Part shown: in pieces, positions 10,440 through 22,125 of the stretch
How the letters are laid out: every line of letters starts with the position of its first letter
Position numbering within the stretch: position 1 is the first letter of the stretch
Origin: Dicyema japonicum
Taxonomy: Eukaryota > Dicyemida > Rhombozoa > Dicyemidae
Length of the DNA stretch: 64,000 bases
Direction: 5' to 3'
NCBI GenBank assembly: GCA_011109175.1
Contig: RDEW01000007.1
Span: 1,192,295-1,256,294 of the forward strand
Program-made: the position numbers and the translations under genes
Notes under the pieces: model-generated
What the model was told of the DNA's origin: nothing
Database searches by the model: none
What the model saw: only the letters and a program-made list of their open reading frames with translations

Positions 10440-12690
10440 CGTTCGACTTTCCTTACCTTTCTGCGATTTTCAGAAGGGTGGCTTACCAACTCCCCCGTTT
10501 TCTCTTTACTACTTCTGTCTGGTGATGTAGAACCTTATCCGAGACCCAACTGCACGCTGACTATTCTACAATTAAATGTAAATTAACTCCGCAATAAAGT
10601 GTTGGAATTACGATCTCTCTTATCCCATTTGAGAGTGGACATTGCCCTCATCCAAGAATCGAAGCTCTCTATAAACTCCCCACACTTGTTTTCCTGGATA
10701 TTGTGTACTTCGAAAGGATTGAACAAGAAGTCTCGGAGGAGGATTATTGACTATCGTTTAGGATAGACTTAAATTTACGGATGTCGCCCTTCTGTATCTT
10801 TTCTCTGCGAAGGGGATCTTATTCTGGAACAGATTTCTATTAAAGTTCCCTTTTCTTCGACGAGATGCTTTACATTGTGTAATGTCTATATCCCGCCTCA
10901 GGGGTCATGTACTACTTCCTACATTCCCAACCTATTGAGACTGTGTGGACTAAAGGATCTGCTACTATGCGGAGACCTAAATGCCAAACATCCACTCTGG
11001 CTCCGGACACAATTAGCCGACAGTCGCGGCAAGTACATCGTTTCCTTACTAAGGATTTGACTATCCTCAATGACCCGGACGCTCACACAAAGACCCCGTC
11101 CCTCAGAACAGTCCAACATCCCCGGACCTGTCCCTCTGCTCTCCTTCTATGGCTGGATGTATTTCATGGAATGTTCGTTATGGTTTCTCAAGCGATTATA
11201 ACCCCATTGTGTTGAGACTTAGAAGGCTATTTGTTCACCGTGTTGTCTACAAAGTTCAAAAATTACTTGAAAGCTGACTGGTAAGGTTTCAGGCGTATGT
11301 GGACAATAGTCTCCTTGACCTTACTATGGTTAATTGTACAGTAGAGAAGACGGCCAAGAGCATATCTGCTATCATTTTGAAAGCTGATAAACTATTTATA
11401 CCTGTCGCCTCTTACAAGAAGTTTAAGATTATCATCGCAAATTGTGTCACTCATCAAGAAAAGATGCGCTGAAGAGAAAAGAACGCAGACCAATAACTCT
11501 TTCTACTCCATACGTTCACTGAATACCAAATTATCTGAGCTTATCCGAACTAACAACAGACTCAAATGGAGCCGCCTAGTTGGACGACTATGTCACAAAA
11601 ACTCTTGTGCCACATTTTGGAAAACGCTAAGAAAGATCAATAGCCTTATAAATGAGGAGGACCGCGGAACTGAGGCCGGTACCCGCAACGCTTCGGAACC
11701 CATACACAAACTTATGAAGTACTACGTATCGATCAGCCATAAAGATTTTTCTTGTTCTACACTTGTTGAACGGCGCCGGCCGCAACAAGAACAGTATTTC
11801 ACTTTCTTCATCCCCCATGATGTTGACAAAGCTATTAAATTGCTACGTCCCACTTGTGCTTGAGGTCCCGACGGTATTTGCACTATTCATCTTAAACACC
11901 TTAGATCTCAGGCACGGGCCACCACTAATCATGACTGTACAACGACTCTATCAACTACCATACGCTACCTAATATATGGAAAAACTTCCCTGATTACGCC
12001 AATCCTAAAGCCTAGAAAACCAAAAGACGTTCTTACTGTTCCATCTCAATAATTTGTGTTTTATCAAAAATACTAAAAAAGATTGTATTAATGCGCATAT
12101 CTCCTGTTCTACATCTACTAGCGTTTCAACATGGTCTCAGGGCAGACCAATCTACAACGACTCATTTGGTTCTATCTCCCAGTTTTCAACATGAGGAACA
12201 CACTTACGGACAGCCTTAGTATCCATCGACATACAGAAGGCCTTTGATTCTGTTTCGAGGAAACTCCTAACGCATAAGATTTTTAATTAGAATTTACATC
12301 TGAATATCAAGCTATGGCTGGAAAATTTCTAAACTAGACGACGCGGAAGGGTACGGATTGACAAAACCACTTCAAAATCAAGATTACTCCCCAATGGGGT
12401 CCCACAAGGCTCCCCTTTATCTCCTCTCCTTTTCAACCTATTTCTACATGATTTACCTACTACCATGACCAAGACACTATGTTTTTATCCTATGCGGACG
12501 ACCTAGTTATCGCTGCAAGGATAAATCTCCTTCCATGGCTGTAGCAACTGTTCAGTCACACCTAAACAGAATATGTGACTGGCTATCTGCAAATATGTTA
12601 TGTGTGTCAGCATCTAAATCCCAGTTCACCATTTTCACTATTGATAGAAGATTTAAAAATGGATTCGAACTGTTTTTTTGCAAGCAAGTC
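10440..12690 (+). mobile_element. Decayed LINE-B (CR1/L2-like) with 2A-like leader
   Basis: Plus-strand non-LTR retrotransposon with many stops. It opens with a hydrophobic leader ending in a 2A-like motif, GDVEPYPRP at 10521-10547. An APE endonuclease follows (LTILQLNVN near 10560, IALIQESKL near 10640, then LLCGDLNAKHPLW near 10960-11000). The reverse transcriptase runs from about 11820, with LLPNGVPQGSPLSPLLFNLF near 12385-12445 and the catalytic YADDLVIAA near 12490, then CDWLSANMLCVSASKSQF. Truncated at about 12690. Relatives of the same RT lie at 29150, 29560, 36153, 46050, 49061, 51330, 54955, 56772 and 61230. Confidence 0.85.
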
Positions 12691-12966
12691 ATACTTGCAT
12701 TTTTTCTCTACCTCCACAGTCTGCAAACGGTCTTGAGACGTGATGCCAACCTCTATGATAAGGACTTGGCCTGACTCCTTATCGTGTACCACAATGTCCG
12801 GTTTATTGTGCTTGACTAGCACCGAGGTACGGATAACACTGTCTACCTTAATTTGAACTCCACGGATCATAACATCTATCTCATCATACTCTTTGGGCTC
12901 ATACTCCACAACACCTATGTAGTAGTTTAGCAGCGAGACAGCATACTCATTTAATGCTAGGAACAA
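12607..12966 (-). mobile_element. R2-like REL-endonuclease fragment
   Basis: A 119-codon open stretch on the minus strand matches the C-terminal endonuclease of the element at 7490-9880: HNKPDIVVHDK, then LIIEVGITSQDRLQTVEVE, then CKYDLLAK. The KPD and E residues of a PD-(D/E)XK-like site are kept. The open stretch runs on antisense into the end of the LINE-B remnant, so the junction lies around 12670-12690. No start and no RT; a fragment. Confidence 0.75.
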
Positions 12967-13620
12967 ATTCCTTGCATTTAGAGACGTCTTACATAATGAA
13001 GTAGATGATGTGATAGCTAGCGTACAAGCCTCTATTAGAAAGAACCAAAAGCGAAAATTGTTTTTTCCGAAATTGGAATTCCTCCCAAAGTCGTATTGAC
13101 GAGATGAGGTACTTGGTTGAAGGCTGCATCTTTTTATTCAAAAAATTTAATCCAAGTGATTAACATTTTAAGGACGAAGGCATTTTAGTAACTTCTACTA
13201 AGAATGCATTGAAGAGTGAAAAAATAGTACAGAGCATATGCGCTATTTTGCATAACTATTCACATACTCCAGGTTTTTCTTATGTAGTAATTTATCACAT
13301 AGAAAAAATACTACAATTTGAAAGATATGAGAGTACGCATATTCGACGCTTAGTGCCTTATAATAGAATTTATGAAATATAAAACAAAGGTCTAACAATA
13401 TTTGGAGACGTTAATTTTGGAAAGCGACCTAACTAAAATTATTAATATGGAATGTAAAAATGTGTTTCCTGAAGATTATTCGTTCCTTCTAAATTGTCAG
13501 CCATCCTCGGCATCTGTCGAAAGATGTTTTTCGCAATTCAAGAGTTTTTTGAGGACAAACAGAAACTTTTGACACGAAATCTGGAAAATTACGTAATGTC
13601 CATTATCAATAAATAGTTTT
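12967..13620 (+). mobile_element. hAT transposase C-terminal remnant
   Basis: Broken plus-strand text ending in a hAT dimerisation-type motif at about 13498-13560 (PSSASVERCFSQFKSF, then LRTNRN), followed by LENYVMSIINK in another frame. Several frame shifts. No terminal repeats were found. Confidence 0.5.
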
Positions 13621-13699
13621 TGTCTTTTATTGTTTCGTATCTATATTTTACAAGATTAAATTGAGAATAAATAAAGTTAAATTATTTAATTTTAAGGTT

Positions 13700-13860
13700 A
13701 AAAAATGTTTGTTCTACTAATAAGTAATCCATTTGAGATTCTGTAGTTCAAAAAGTTTTTTGTAAACTCCAAGTAAACGTTTGGTTACATCTTCTTACTT
13801 ATCCCTGGGACTGTGGATGCCTCTGACGACTAACTTTCTGTAGAACATTAAATTCTAAAT
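13700..13860 (+). repeat. Dispersed repeat paired with 62170-62320
   Basis: The segment around AAGTAATCCATTTGAGATT and CGTTTGGTTACATC reappears in reverse complement at 62170-62320. Non-coding; family unknown. Confidence 0.6.
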
Positions 13861-13989
13861 TTTCATTATTTGGTGGACGTCTTGAACTGGTTTGTGTTCT
13901 TCTTTTGTGGACAGTTTGGAATCTTCTAAATAAAATAATTCTTTCTTTTTATGAGTGATTTTTCCATCTTCGTTAGATTCTCACCCATA

Positions 13990-14350
13990 ACTTTGACTTA
14001 CGAGGATGATATTATTTAATGGACAGGTCGAAGAATTCGGTGCTCTCAGAAGACTAAATGATTATATGAGTATTATTGAAGATGGTGTATCATGAGAGGA
14101 TTATAACTCGAATGCGAAAAGTCTAACGCTCAACAAATTAGTCAGGAAATAACTAAATCAAGAATACACACTTCAGGTAAAGAATTTCCATTCACTACGC
14201 TATTTGGGAGTAGAAATTGATCGTTGTGGAGTCAATCAAGTGTGTGCTCGAGGCGAGGATAAGTGGTTTTATGATAAGAACCAATGTCCAGAACTCTTAC
14301 ATATAGACGAGACCTTCCTAGGGATAAGAGGAAAACTGGCGAAGTGTTAA
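13990..14350 (+). other. Possible reverse transcriptase fragment
   Basis: Plus-strand text contains FHSLRYLGVEIDRCGVN, which resembles the post-palm 'LGV' region of LINE reverse transcriptases. Stops and frame shifts surround it. Weak call. Confidence 0.3.
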
Positions 14351-14854
14351 AGCATGACTATAAATACTTTTACATTCCGACTATCTTCTGTTCATTAATA
14401 AACTAGACCGTTAACTTTCGGTTAATACGGCTTTAACAATTACAACGATGTGCTCCTTATTCTCAGCCTAGACTCAGTCAAACATTATAAAAATATGTTA
14501 TTCCTAGAATTCTTAAAACATTAATTTTTAAATCTTTGGCGAATAAACTTGTCAGTGATCTTTGAAAAAACTGACAGTAGATCAATATTAAATTTTTTTT
14601 ATGTTTAAAGCCTTTCATGAACACTAGCAGACTGCGATCTAAGTGAACTGTGCATCTAATATGCTGTACGAAGTTCTACTCACATAAAGTGAATCATGAG
14701 TCTAGTAAAGTAAGAGAACTCTTTCTAATTCGGATTCTCTCTTTTTTAATCAAATTTGTCTCTATTTAATTTAAAACATCTAGCAAAATAATGTTTCCAA
14801 AATCCACACTAAAAGAATAACTCCCTCTTGGTAAACAATTAATATAATTCTATC

Positions 14855-14935
14855 ATCAGTGCAAATTTCACTGCGGAACTGGATCATCTATAAAGGACAC
14901 ACGCAACAAAAAGAAAAAATAAGAGCACTCCTTGG
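14855..14935 (+). mobile_element. SINE tail fragment
   Basis: TTCACTGCGGAACTGGATC followed by an ACACACGCAACAAAAAGAAAAAATAA tail matches, in reverse complement, the tail of the SINE at 30725-30925. The tRNA-like head is missing. Confidence 0.6.
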
Positions 14936-14973
14936 TTCTCCCACTAAGTTTAGTCATTATGAGCATTAATATA

Positions 14974-14979
14974 TTTATT
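14974..14979 (-). terminator. Polyadenylation signal of STT3
   Basis: AATAAA on the minus strand, about 38 nt after the STT3 stop codon. It is the only good hexamer close to the stop. Confidence 0.5.
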
Positions 14980-15016
14980 ACATAAAATAACCAAAAACCC
15001 CATTAACGAGCTATAT

Positions 15017-17420
15017 CTACTTTTTGGGTAAATCATGTCCTCTCTTATTTTTATTCTTCACTCGAAATATCCTAACCATCCAATGAGCGCTAGTAAAAGC
15101 CTCATCTAAGATATCAAACTCCTTATCTGTAAAAGGTATCTGCTGATTCCTCACTCTGTCAACACTCCCATCTAAACTAATCACCAGAACTCAGCACCTG
15201 TAGAAGTGGCCTCCGCAAACCTATAATAGGACATTCTGTACATCATTGAGTTTCTCATCGTCTCAGTTGCCTTTTCATCCACTTTATATTGGTAATCATG
15301 AGTGAAGTAATTAATTTCATGAATATGTTTCCCACGTGGGGTTCGAGCCAATTCTAACCATCCAAAGAAAAACTTGTTTATATCTGAGTTGTGAAATCAA
15401 ACAGCAACCATCAGAAGAGTAACCAATCAGTCCCCCAAATACAACAAGCACATAATCTACATCCAATTCGTCTATAATAGAGTAGGAAATGCTCTCGTTA
15501 CTTGCCATTGCCTAAAAGCTAAGATTTTCGAGTCAACCTGTCCAACAAGGGAGATGTGCGTATTATTCCATGTATTATTGTCCACAAGTATAGTTCTGTT
15601 ACTCAGAACCGACAGTTGGTATCCATAATCCCACCATGACATGATTTTGACGTTCTCGGCAGTGTTGTGTCTCAACCACGTGTAGGCTTCTCTGTAATCG
15701 TCGATTATGTAGTGATTGTAGCCATCGTGTCTTCCAGTAGGTACACAAATCATCGGATTCGAGAAATCGTGGTGTGCCATTCTGAGGGAGTGGCTAGAAA
15801 ATCTGTTGACATAAAGCAATCCCAGGGCAGTCAGGAACAGGCACGATATCTACAAGTAAATAACAAAACTCACATAATAATCAATTTTTGAGTATCTTTT
15901 CCCACTCTTATTGTACCTCATATATATTTTCACGAGAGTTCTAAGGACCTCCACTAACCCGATTGCGGCAATAATGCAGAAAATTGGGGAAAGAACCAAA
16001 ATAAGACGAACCATAATTCCCTTAAATAAATATGAGACTATTACTGAGAAATATGTTGTTGTGATCCCAAAAAGAATCGAAAAAATGCACAAGTCATCGT
16101 TTTTCTTAATAAGATAGTAACAACCGACTGAAAATGAGACCAAAAATCACCTGGAAAAAAGAACAGTAAAACGTGAAAGTTCACGTAAAAACTTGCCCAT
16201 GTGGTGGGCTGGTGTTCAGCAACTGAAGCTATTATGGGAATATGAGCTATGGCATATGACGGGTCAAAAATTGAATAATATCTACCAGTCCAAGGAGTTA
16301 TTTCTATAAGTTATACACCCACGTGACTTACTTCCGAGGACCAAGAGAATACTTGTAGCGAACACAGCCACCCCAAATAACATAGACAAGGTCCATTTAA
16401 TTAGCAAGTTGAAGCTCTTCTTATACATTCTACTCTTCAGCCACGAGTAAAAACCCAGGAGTTGGCATAAACCGAAGACTCCCAATGCCTGCCTTTAAGA
16501 CAGATTCTTACCCCCAAATGTTCCGATGAGGTAACAGGTTGAGCTCCTACAAAAGGAATCTGCATGGAAAGGATGGTCCCAACAACATAAAACTAGAAAA
16601 TCAGTTACATGTTTTACAGTCGAATAAGCCACGTAGTGAACGGAAGAAAACCTTCCCATTAACATAATAGCAAGCACGTGGATAGGAATGAGGTTAATCA
16701 CAAAGATGTAGCCACCCCACGAGGATGCCTAAATATGTTAAGTCACGGTACCATATAAAAGTAAAAAATGGCAGATAAAACGGAATATAAAACTGAGCCA
16801 AACTTAATGGCTTTTATCCAAAACAGGAAGGTCATGAGCATACAGGCGATTGCTATTCCCTCGTTGTCAAAGGACCCCCCGGTACTCCTGGACATGTAAG
16901 CTGGGACGATGGAAATAAAGATGGCCGAAAAGAACCCTGTGATCTTGCCCTGCAATGAAAACAATTCATAAACTTGGAGTTCCTTTCCGATGGAGTAAGT
17001 CATCAAAGAAGAAAGCATCGAAAATATAGGAGCCACGAAAACACAGACGTCGCTTACTTTGACTGGAATCTTGACCATGTGGAAGAAATTGTGAATCACC
17101 TGGGCTGTGACCATCATCCCGGTGAACATGGTAGCACCCACTTCTCTTCCCAAAGGGTACCAAGCAGTATCATCAAACCAGTTATTGAGTTCATAAAACC
17201 CGTTCTTTACCAGAAAGTCGGTTGTCCGGTAGTTGAAATGAGGGTCAAATTCATGAACAATAGATCCGTACATCAAGATTGAGTACAAGCGGGACAGATA
17301 TGCTAAAAGACAGATTAGAATAAGAATAATGGGTTCCAAATAGGAACGAATTACGAGTCCTTTCCTTGCTGGGATATTTAAGGAATAAAGGGACATTAAA
17401 TTCCGCAGAGTCTGTTGCAT
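15017..17420 (-). CDS. STT3: Oligosaccharyltransferase catalytic subunit STT3
   Basis: Catalytic subunit that transfers the lipid-linked oligosaccharide to Asn in N-x-S/T sequons in the ER membrane. Twelve exons give about 710 aa, close to the usual ~700. Seen in order: [11 protein letters not shown] near the N-terminus, [12 protein letters not shown], many membrane helices, [10 protein letters not shown], the signature WWDYGYQ and [11 protein letters not shown]. The start is the first ATG in frame (17420). Introns (plus coordinates): 16950-16973, 16729-16751, 16593-16617, 16489-16511, 16304-16331, 16128-16150, 16021-16044, 15850-15873, 15512-15537, 15384-15408 and 15172-15197; sizes 23-28 nt, all GT-AG. 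Two frame breaks that cancel lie at the A5/T5 run 15368-15372 and near 15331-15340, between [10 protein letters not shown] and GKHIHE. I read them as sequence errors because the protein resumes perfectly. All sequon-binding and catalytic motifs are present. Confidence 0.95.
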
Positions 17421-18424
17421 TGAAATTGACACGTATTTAAATTTTAAATATTTTTTATTAAATCAATTTTAATGGTTTGATTTAAAATAAAAAAATATTT
17501 TAATTATTAATTAACTGTCCCGCTCAACAGACGCCTTCGGAAGAGGTACCAGTCCACTATAGAATCGATAAAAGATTATGTTGAGAGGCTCGAATCGCTT
17601 AATAGTCAATGGTTGACACTTACTTTCTTTGTGGTCTTAGGTTACTGAATAACTAATACTTAAATGCATTGATCATTGATGTAGTTAACTCATAACCGCA
17701 AGCCCAATGTCCTGGAAGAATCATCGTGTCGTAGTATGCTCTTCTTTATTGATCCTGCGAGATGGCTGATCATAGTCTCTACAGAGATAGGTTGAAAGAA
17801 GATTTTGTCTGTTAATGCATCATGTTTCTTATTTTTCCTTCTTCCTCTACACTAGCGGCCGACCCTGCGTGCATAGAGGGTCTAAGAAGATTGTATTTAA
17901 GAAATTGTCAGTGTATATGTGGCGTTCCACATAGGTAACTCCTCTTTTATTTCATGGCATAGTGGTTTCTTATCATTTCCCCTGTTGAGGTATATAGGGT
18001 AAGTATTCACTAATCTGAGGAGTTCAACTTAAAGAAATGCTTGGACAAATTTCAGGAGCATTATTTCTAAATTCATCCATTTAATTCCAACAATTATTTA
18101 TTCTGTCCCTGTTTCTGGACTCCATGCTTCTCCGACAAATGCGATAACTTGTCGCAAATACGATAAGTTTGAAGAAAGTAAGATTGAATAACTTTGACAA
18201 ATGTGACATCGAGAGTTATCAAGAATTAAAATTTGTCGATTCTGTAAGAACATTTTATTATTAATTCTTTTTAACCAATTGCTGAAAATCACTATTCATC
18301 CATGCATTCTATTCTAGCCGCGATAAGAAATTTCCCTTTCGGAAATGAAGTTCCTTGCTGAGGCTTCAAAAATTTTTTGCTTCAAGGCGCAAGAAAGCTT
18401 ATCTAGCATGGTTTATTTATTTTA
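17421..18424. other. Intergenic, no gene supported
   Basis: Upstream flank of STT3. The plus strand at 17523-17605 has an ATG-less open stretch with a coiled-coil look (RRLRKRYQSTIESIKDYVER), which could be an orphan exon but has no partners. The segment near 17695-17765 weakly resembles 2735-2800. Nothing else recognised. Confidence 0.35.
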
Positions 18425-18830
18425 TTTAACCCCGGATACACCGAGAAAAAGTTAAAGTAACAACTAGTTAGTGTACCAGTTCCACTGCTACAGAAACAAA
18501 GTTCATCCGATCAGCATAAAAGGAAAAATACGTCATACTTGCAGTTGTGGAACCCCTCCAGTGGAGTGGGGAGGGCAAATAATCCTTTTTCGTGACGGCC
18601 TGGCACTGGGCGTCACCTAGACAGGTGGATCACATGAAGCCACTCTAGTAGGAAGAGAGGAGAGAAACAACGAACAAGCAGACAGGTGGATCACATGAAG
18701 CCACTCTAGTAGGAAGAGAGGAGAGAAACAACGAACAAGCAGACAGTGGATCACTGAGCCACTCTAGTAAGAGAGCAACGAACAAGCAGAAATTCAACTA
18801 ATTAGCGAAGCACCACTCGCCGCGCGGATG
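18425..18830 (+). repeat. Dispersed repeat R, copy 3, with 61-bp tandem
   Basis: Starts with CCCCGGATACACCGAG and matches copies 1 and 2. It carries an internal tandem of a 61-bp unit beginning GACAGGTGGATCACATGAAG at 18620-18680 and 18681-18741, with a shorter degenerate third copy at 18742-18796. The other copies have only a single unit. Confidence 0.8.
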
Positions 18831-18894
18831 AAAATTTCAAAATTCTTTAAAAATGGCACGCTATATTAAGAATAATAAATAAATTTTTATTTAA

Positions 18895-19049
18895 TAAAAA
18901 TGCCCCAATAAGCGGGGTCGATGATTTTTATTTATTATTCTATTGGTCGGAAATTAAATAAACTATCATAAAATGAACTTTATAAAAAAGTGCCCCATAT
19001 ATAGAGGGTGCTTCAATCCGGGGTTTTATTGGGACGGGGTCGTACTGTA
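18895..19049 (-). mobile_element. pogo-like terminal fragment or MITE
   Basis: On the minus strand it begins TA-CAGTACGACCCCG, closely like the TA-CAGTCGAACCCCG end at 30936-30950. It continues with the same alternation of GGGGCAC and CCCCGG blocks. No transposase here. Confidence 0.45.
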
Positions 19050-20899
19050 CTTCTTTTTCAGCAAGAATAGAGTTTTTAACTTTTAGAAATTTCTTTGAGA
19101 CAGCGAAATGACTATTTTTTATCATAACTGTTTTCAGTACTGAGACATGCAAAAGCGGTCAAACAAGATTGTCTCCAAAATCTTGACTAACTGCCAACAA
19201 GGGAAAATATATTCCAAGCAGTTCTTGACATTATACAAATTCCTGTTATAATAATCTACGTTTTCGGCATGTCTACCAGAAGACAGAAATCCTACATAGC
19301 AGGAATCGAGGTTTCAAGGACTTCAGCAATAGACGAGTTTCCACTGACAGTTTAACTTAAATTATTATTTTATTGCACAAGGATCACTGGTTCATAAGAT
19401 AAGTGATCCAATGCCGACAAGAGTTAGGTCGATAGATGCGAGGACGGACATCATGTATTGCTCTTGGCATTGGCAAGAGGTTAATTAATATTTCTGGGAA
19501 TTTTCATCTCGGTTTCCTACTTGGAGAACATGATGACATGAAAAACAGGAAAATCAATAAGTCAACAGGAGAAAACACCAGTTTGACTATACAATACATT
19601 CATAATTAAAATTTTAACATATACCGGCATTCCCGAGGCCCTCCTCATACATTTTCATAACACGTCTTACCATTGCAGACATCACTTCATTCTTAGGCGG
19701 AAGATTTTTCATAATGATAATTTTCACCAGTGGATTTGGTCTGGGAAGGTAGGAAGATCCCTTTCAACTACTGTGTCGTGCCAGAAGGACTCGTCGCCTG
19801 CAGTGGGATCTGTTTGACGAGAATTGAATTAATTTTCCGGATTCGATCTCAACTATCAGATCCGATGTTACTTTCAGCCAAGAAGACCAGCGATAACAAG
19901 ACTGTGAACCATCATTAGAGAATATTAGCCAGAAAGGACTGTGAAAAAGTTATATACTCAGAGATCAGAGATAATTTTCGAAGACCAGTGGGAACTTGCT
20001 TGGCATGTTCTATGGTCGAACATTTAAACCCCAGCCTTCTACAGGAGTTAGCATACTGAGAACTAAACAGTGTGACAAGCGGATCTTTCAAGAAATCATA
20101 TATTCTGTCGCGCCTAAATCGAAAGCGGACCAGGACAAGACGTGATCCATCTAGAATCAGCAAAGGCACGGCGACGAATCTGATAGTCCAATTCTACTCA
20201 TATTCATATAAATTCGAATTGTGGCCGAAGTAGAGACGCAGATAAGCTTTTAAAACCATTTTTATGGTCATTTTGGAAAACGGGAGTATAATTTATGTAA
20301 GATATATTATTTAATCACTTCGAGAATTAAGTTATTAATATTTTTTCTTTTTTAAGATCAAAGAGACAATTGTTGGTGGAAAGTCTTTGGTCATGTTCCT
20401 CGATTAAATATGCGTGGAAAAATGCTTAACAATAACAACCAACGAAAAATATGGAGGTAGACATAAGACGACTCGCCAGGAACTGACTTATAGCACAAAC
20501 ATAACAGCTATATTATAACCTGAACTAGGAGTTAGCTAGAGGGTTTTATTATAGTCCTGCCTTTATGGCCTGGACACTTCGCACGTCCCCCATCTTCTTA
20601 ATTACTAACTTGGTTGTAGGAATTCAGGATTTTCATTCTCTCTTGGAAACCACGAATCCTGTCCTCATTGGGATAAGTATCTCATCTTCCTTTATGTTCA
20701 GGTTGTCTTGTAACCTTTTGCCCAACGCCAACTTTATCGGCGCCCTTCTTGACTTTCCCGTTAACGATGGTATCCTGTACTTCTTCGTAGACATACCATG
20801 CTTAACAAACATGTAACAAACTGGGCAGGAATATTCTCAGGAATATAAATACGAACGTATCTGTGCCGACAAAATAATTTTCGCGAACAAACGAGTGAC
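19050..20899. other. No gene supported; old repeats
   Basis: 19640-19735 is the repeat shared with 9990-10140. Open stretches near 19730, 19915-20169 and 20565-20816 give peptides with no family match and no intron-linked partners. The minus strand at 20590-20815 reads KYRIPSLTGKSRRAPIKLAL, probably transposon debris of unknown type. Confidence 0.35.
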
Positions 20900-21560
20900 T
20901 GTAGAGCTCTTTTTATTCTTAGTTCAACATCCTCAAGAAATGAGCCTTCATGATTTCATGATCAATTGTAACACCCAAGAAGAGTAAACTCACTCTCGGC
21001 ACTCCAAGCGGGTATGGCTGACCATGGTGTCGTTTGAATCGACTAATTATAAAGGAGTTCGACTTTTCCATGGAGAGCTTCATTTCCCTCCGGTCGCACC
21101 AGTTTTGAATATAACTAATGTATTTCTTGAGTCTCCTATCTGATAAAGTTGACTTGCCAGACATATCCATTATTAGGATATCATCCGTATATATATGTAG
21201 TTGTGATTTCCCAATCCGGTGGGATCGGGAAATCTGACATGAAGATGTTGAACAGTACATGGCTTAACACAGAGCCCTGAGGGACGTCTTTCGCATATGA
21301 GATATCTTCGGATACTTATCTCCAATACGCACTTGAGATATCCTACCGGTCAGGAAATTCATCAGCCATAAAAACAGGAATCTTGGAATATCCGCTGATA
21401 CCAGTCTAGATATGAGGGCTTCAAGCCACTGGCTTATAAAATAAATATGGCTTAGTATTGCTTCCAATCGATGTCTCCAGAGAATTCGATAATAGTTCCA
21501 TCATAATGTGTTTGTGAAGAAAGCTGGAAAGTCTAAAAATACAAGTGATAAGAAACAACT
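20900..21560 (-). mobile_element. LINE reverse transcriptase fragment
   Basis: Minus-strand text contains WLMNFLTGRISQVRIGDKY, then the catalytic region IYTDDILIMDM (YTDD for YADD), WCDRREMKLSMEKSNSF and LLFLGVTID. This order is typical of the RT palm and thumb in Jockey/CR1-type LINEs. Stops interrupt it. Confidence 0.75.
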
Positions 21561-21699
21561 CTAAATCGATTCAGAGATCCATAATTAAACTTTTAAATAA
21601 TTAATTAAATAATTAATACATCAATTAAATTATTAATTTAAAATATCACGTTTTAATCATCGTGCTATTCGTTTGTTTCGTGGTCCATATTTTAGATAA

Positions 21700-22125
21700 A
21701 TGAAATTTAATCCATTTGTGAGTTCGTCAAGAAGAAAGTCTAGGAGACGTCACTTTCAAGCTCCTGCTCATATCAGACATAAATTGATGAGTTCCTGTTT
21801 GGAAAGAGGACTTCGTTCCCAATTCAGCAAGAAGTCTCTGCCCATTCGCAAGGATGATGAAGTCAAGGTAGTTCTTATTCAATAATTTAGATCCTCCGTG
21901 GACGTCACCGAGGGACAGAAAATGTTAAGGTTGTCCGTGTCTGCGGAAGAAATTTATGGTCTACCTCGAGAGGATTCAGCGCTCGAAGGTTAATGGGGTC
22001 TCAGTCAACATTGGCATTCATCCATCCAATGTACTTTTTTTGGGTATTTTTAGCTTATGATAACCAAACCAAAAATGGACAACTACAGGAAAGATATTAT
22101 TAAGAAAAAGGCCAATGTATTCTGA
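21700..22125 (+). CDS. RPL26: Large-subunit ribosomal protein RPL26 (uL24)
   Basis: Cytosolic 60S ribosomal protein. The N-terminus [20 protein letters not shown] and PIRKDDEVK are clearly eL26/uL24. Introns of 23 nt lie at 21868-21890 and 22031-22053 (both GT-AG). After intron 1 the text reads [17 protein letters not shown], then the frame shifts by one base at the A-run near 21947-21952 and continues as [20 protein letters not shown]. After intron 2 it reads [19 protein letters not shown] and stops. Restoring one base gives about 126 aa, roughly 19 short of the animal protein at the C-terminus. The start is the only ATG matching the family; a TTTTAG lies 5 nt before it and could be a trans-splice acceptor (inference). 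Confidence 0.92.

Noticed and set aside
16966-17282. Plus- and minus-frame ORFs overlapping STT3
   Set aside because: Shadows of the STT3 first exons, which match the family throughout.
17523-17605. Coiled-coil-like open stretch upstream of STT3
   Set aside because: No ATG and no partner exon within 22-28-nt intron distance; kept only as a note.
20565-20816. Hydrophobic plus-strand ORF as a membrane protein
   Set aside because: The opposite strand reads a basic transposon-like stretch, so the hydrophobic reading is probably an antisense artefact.
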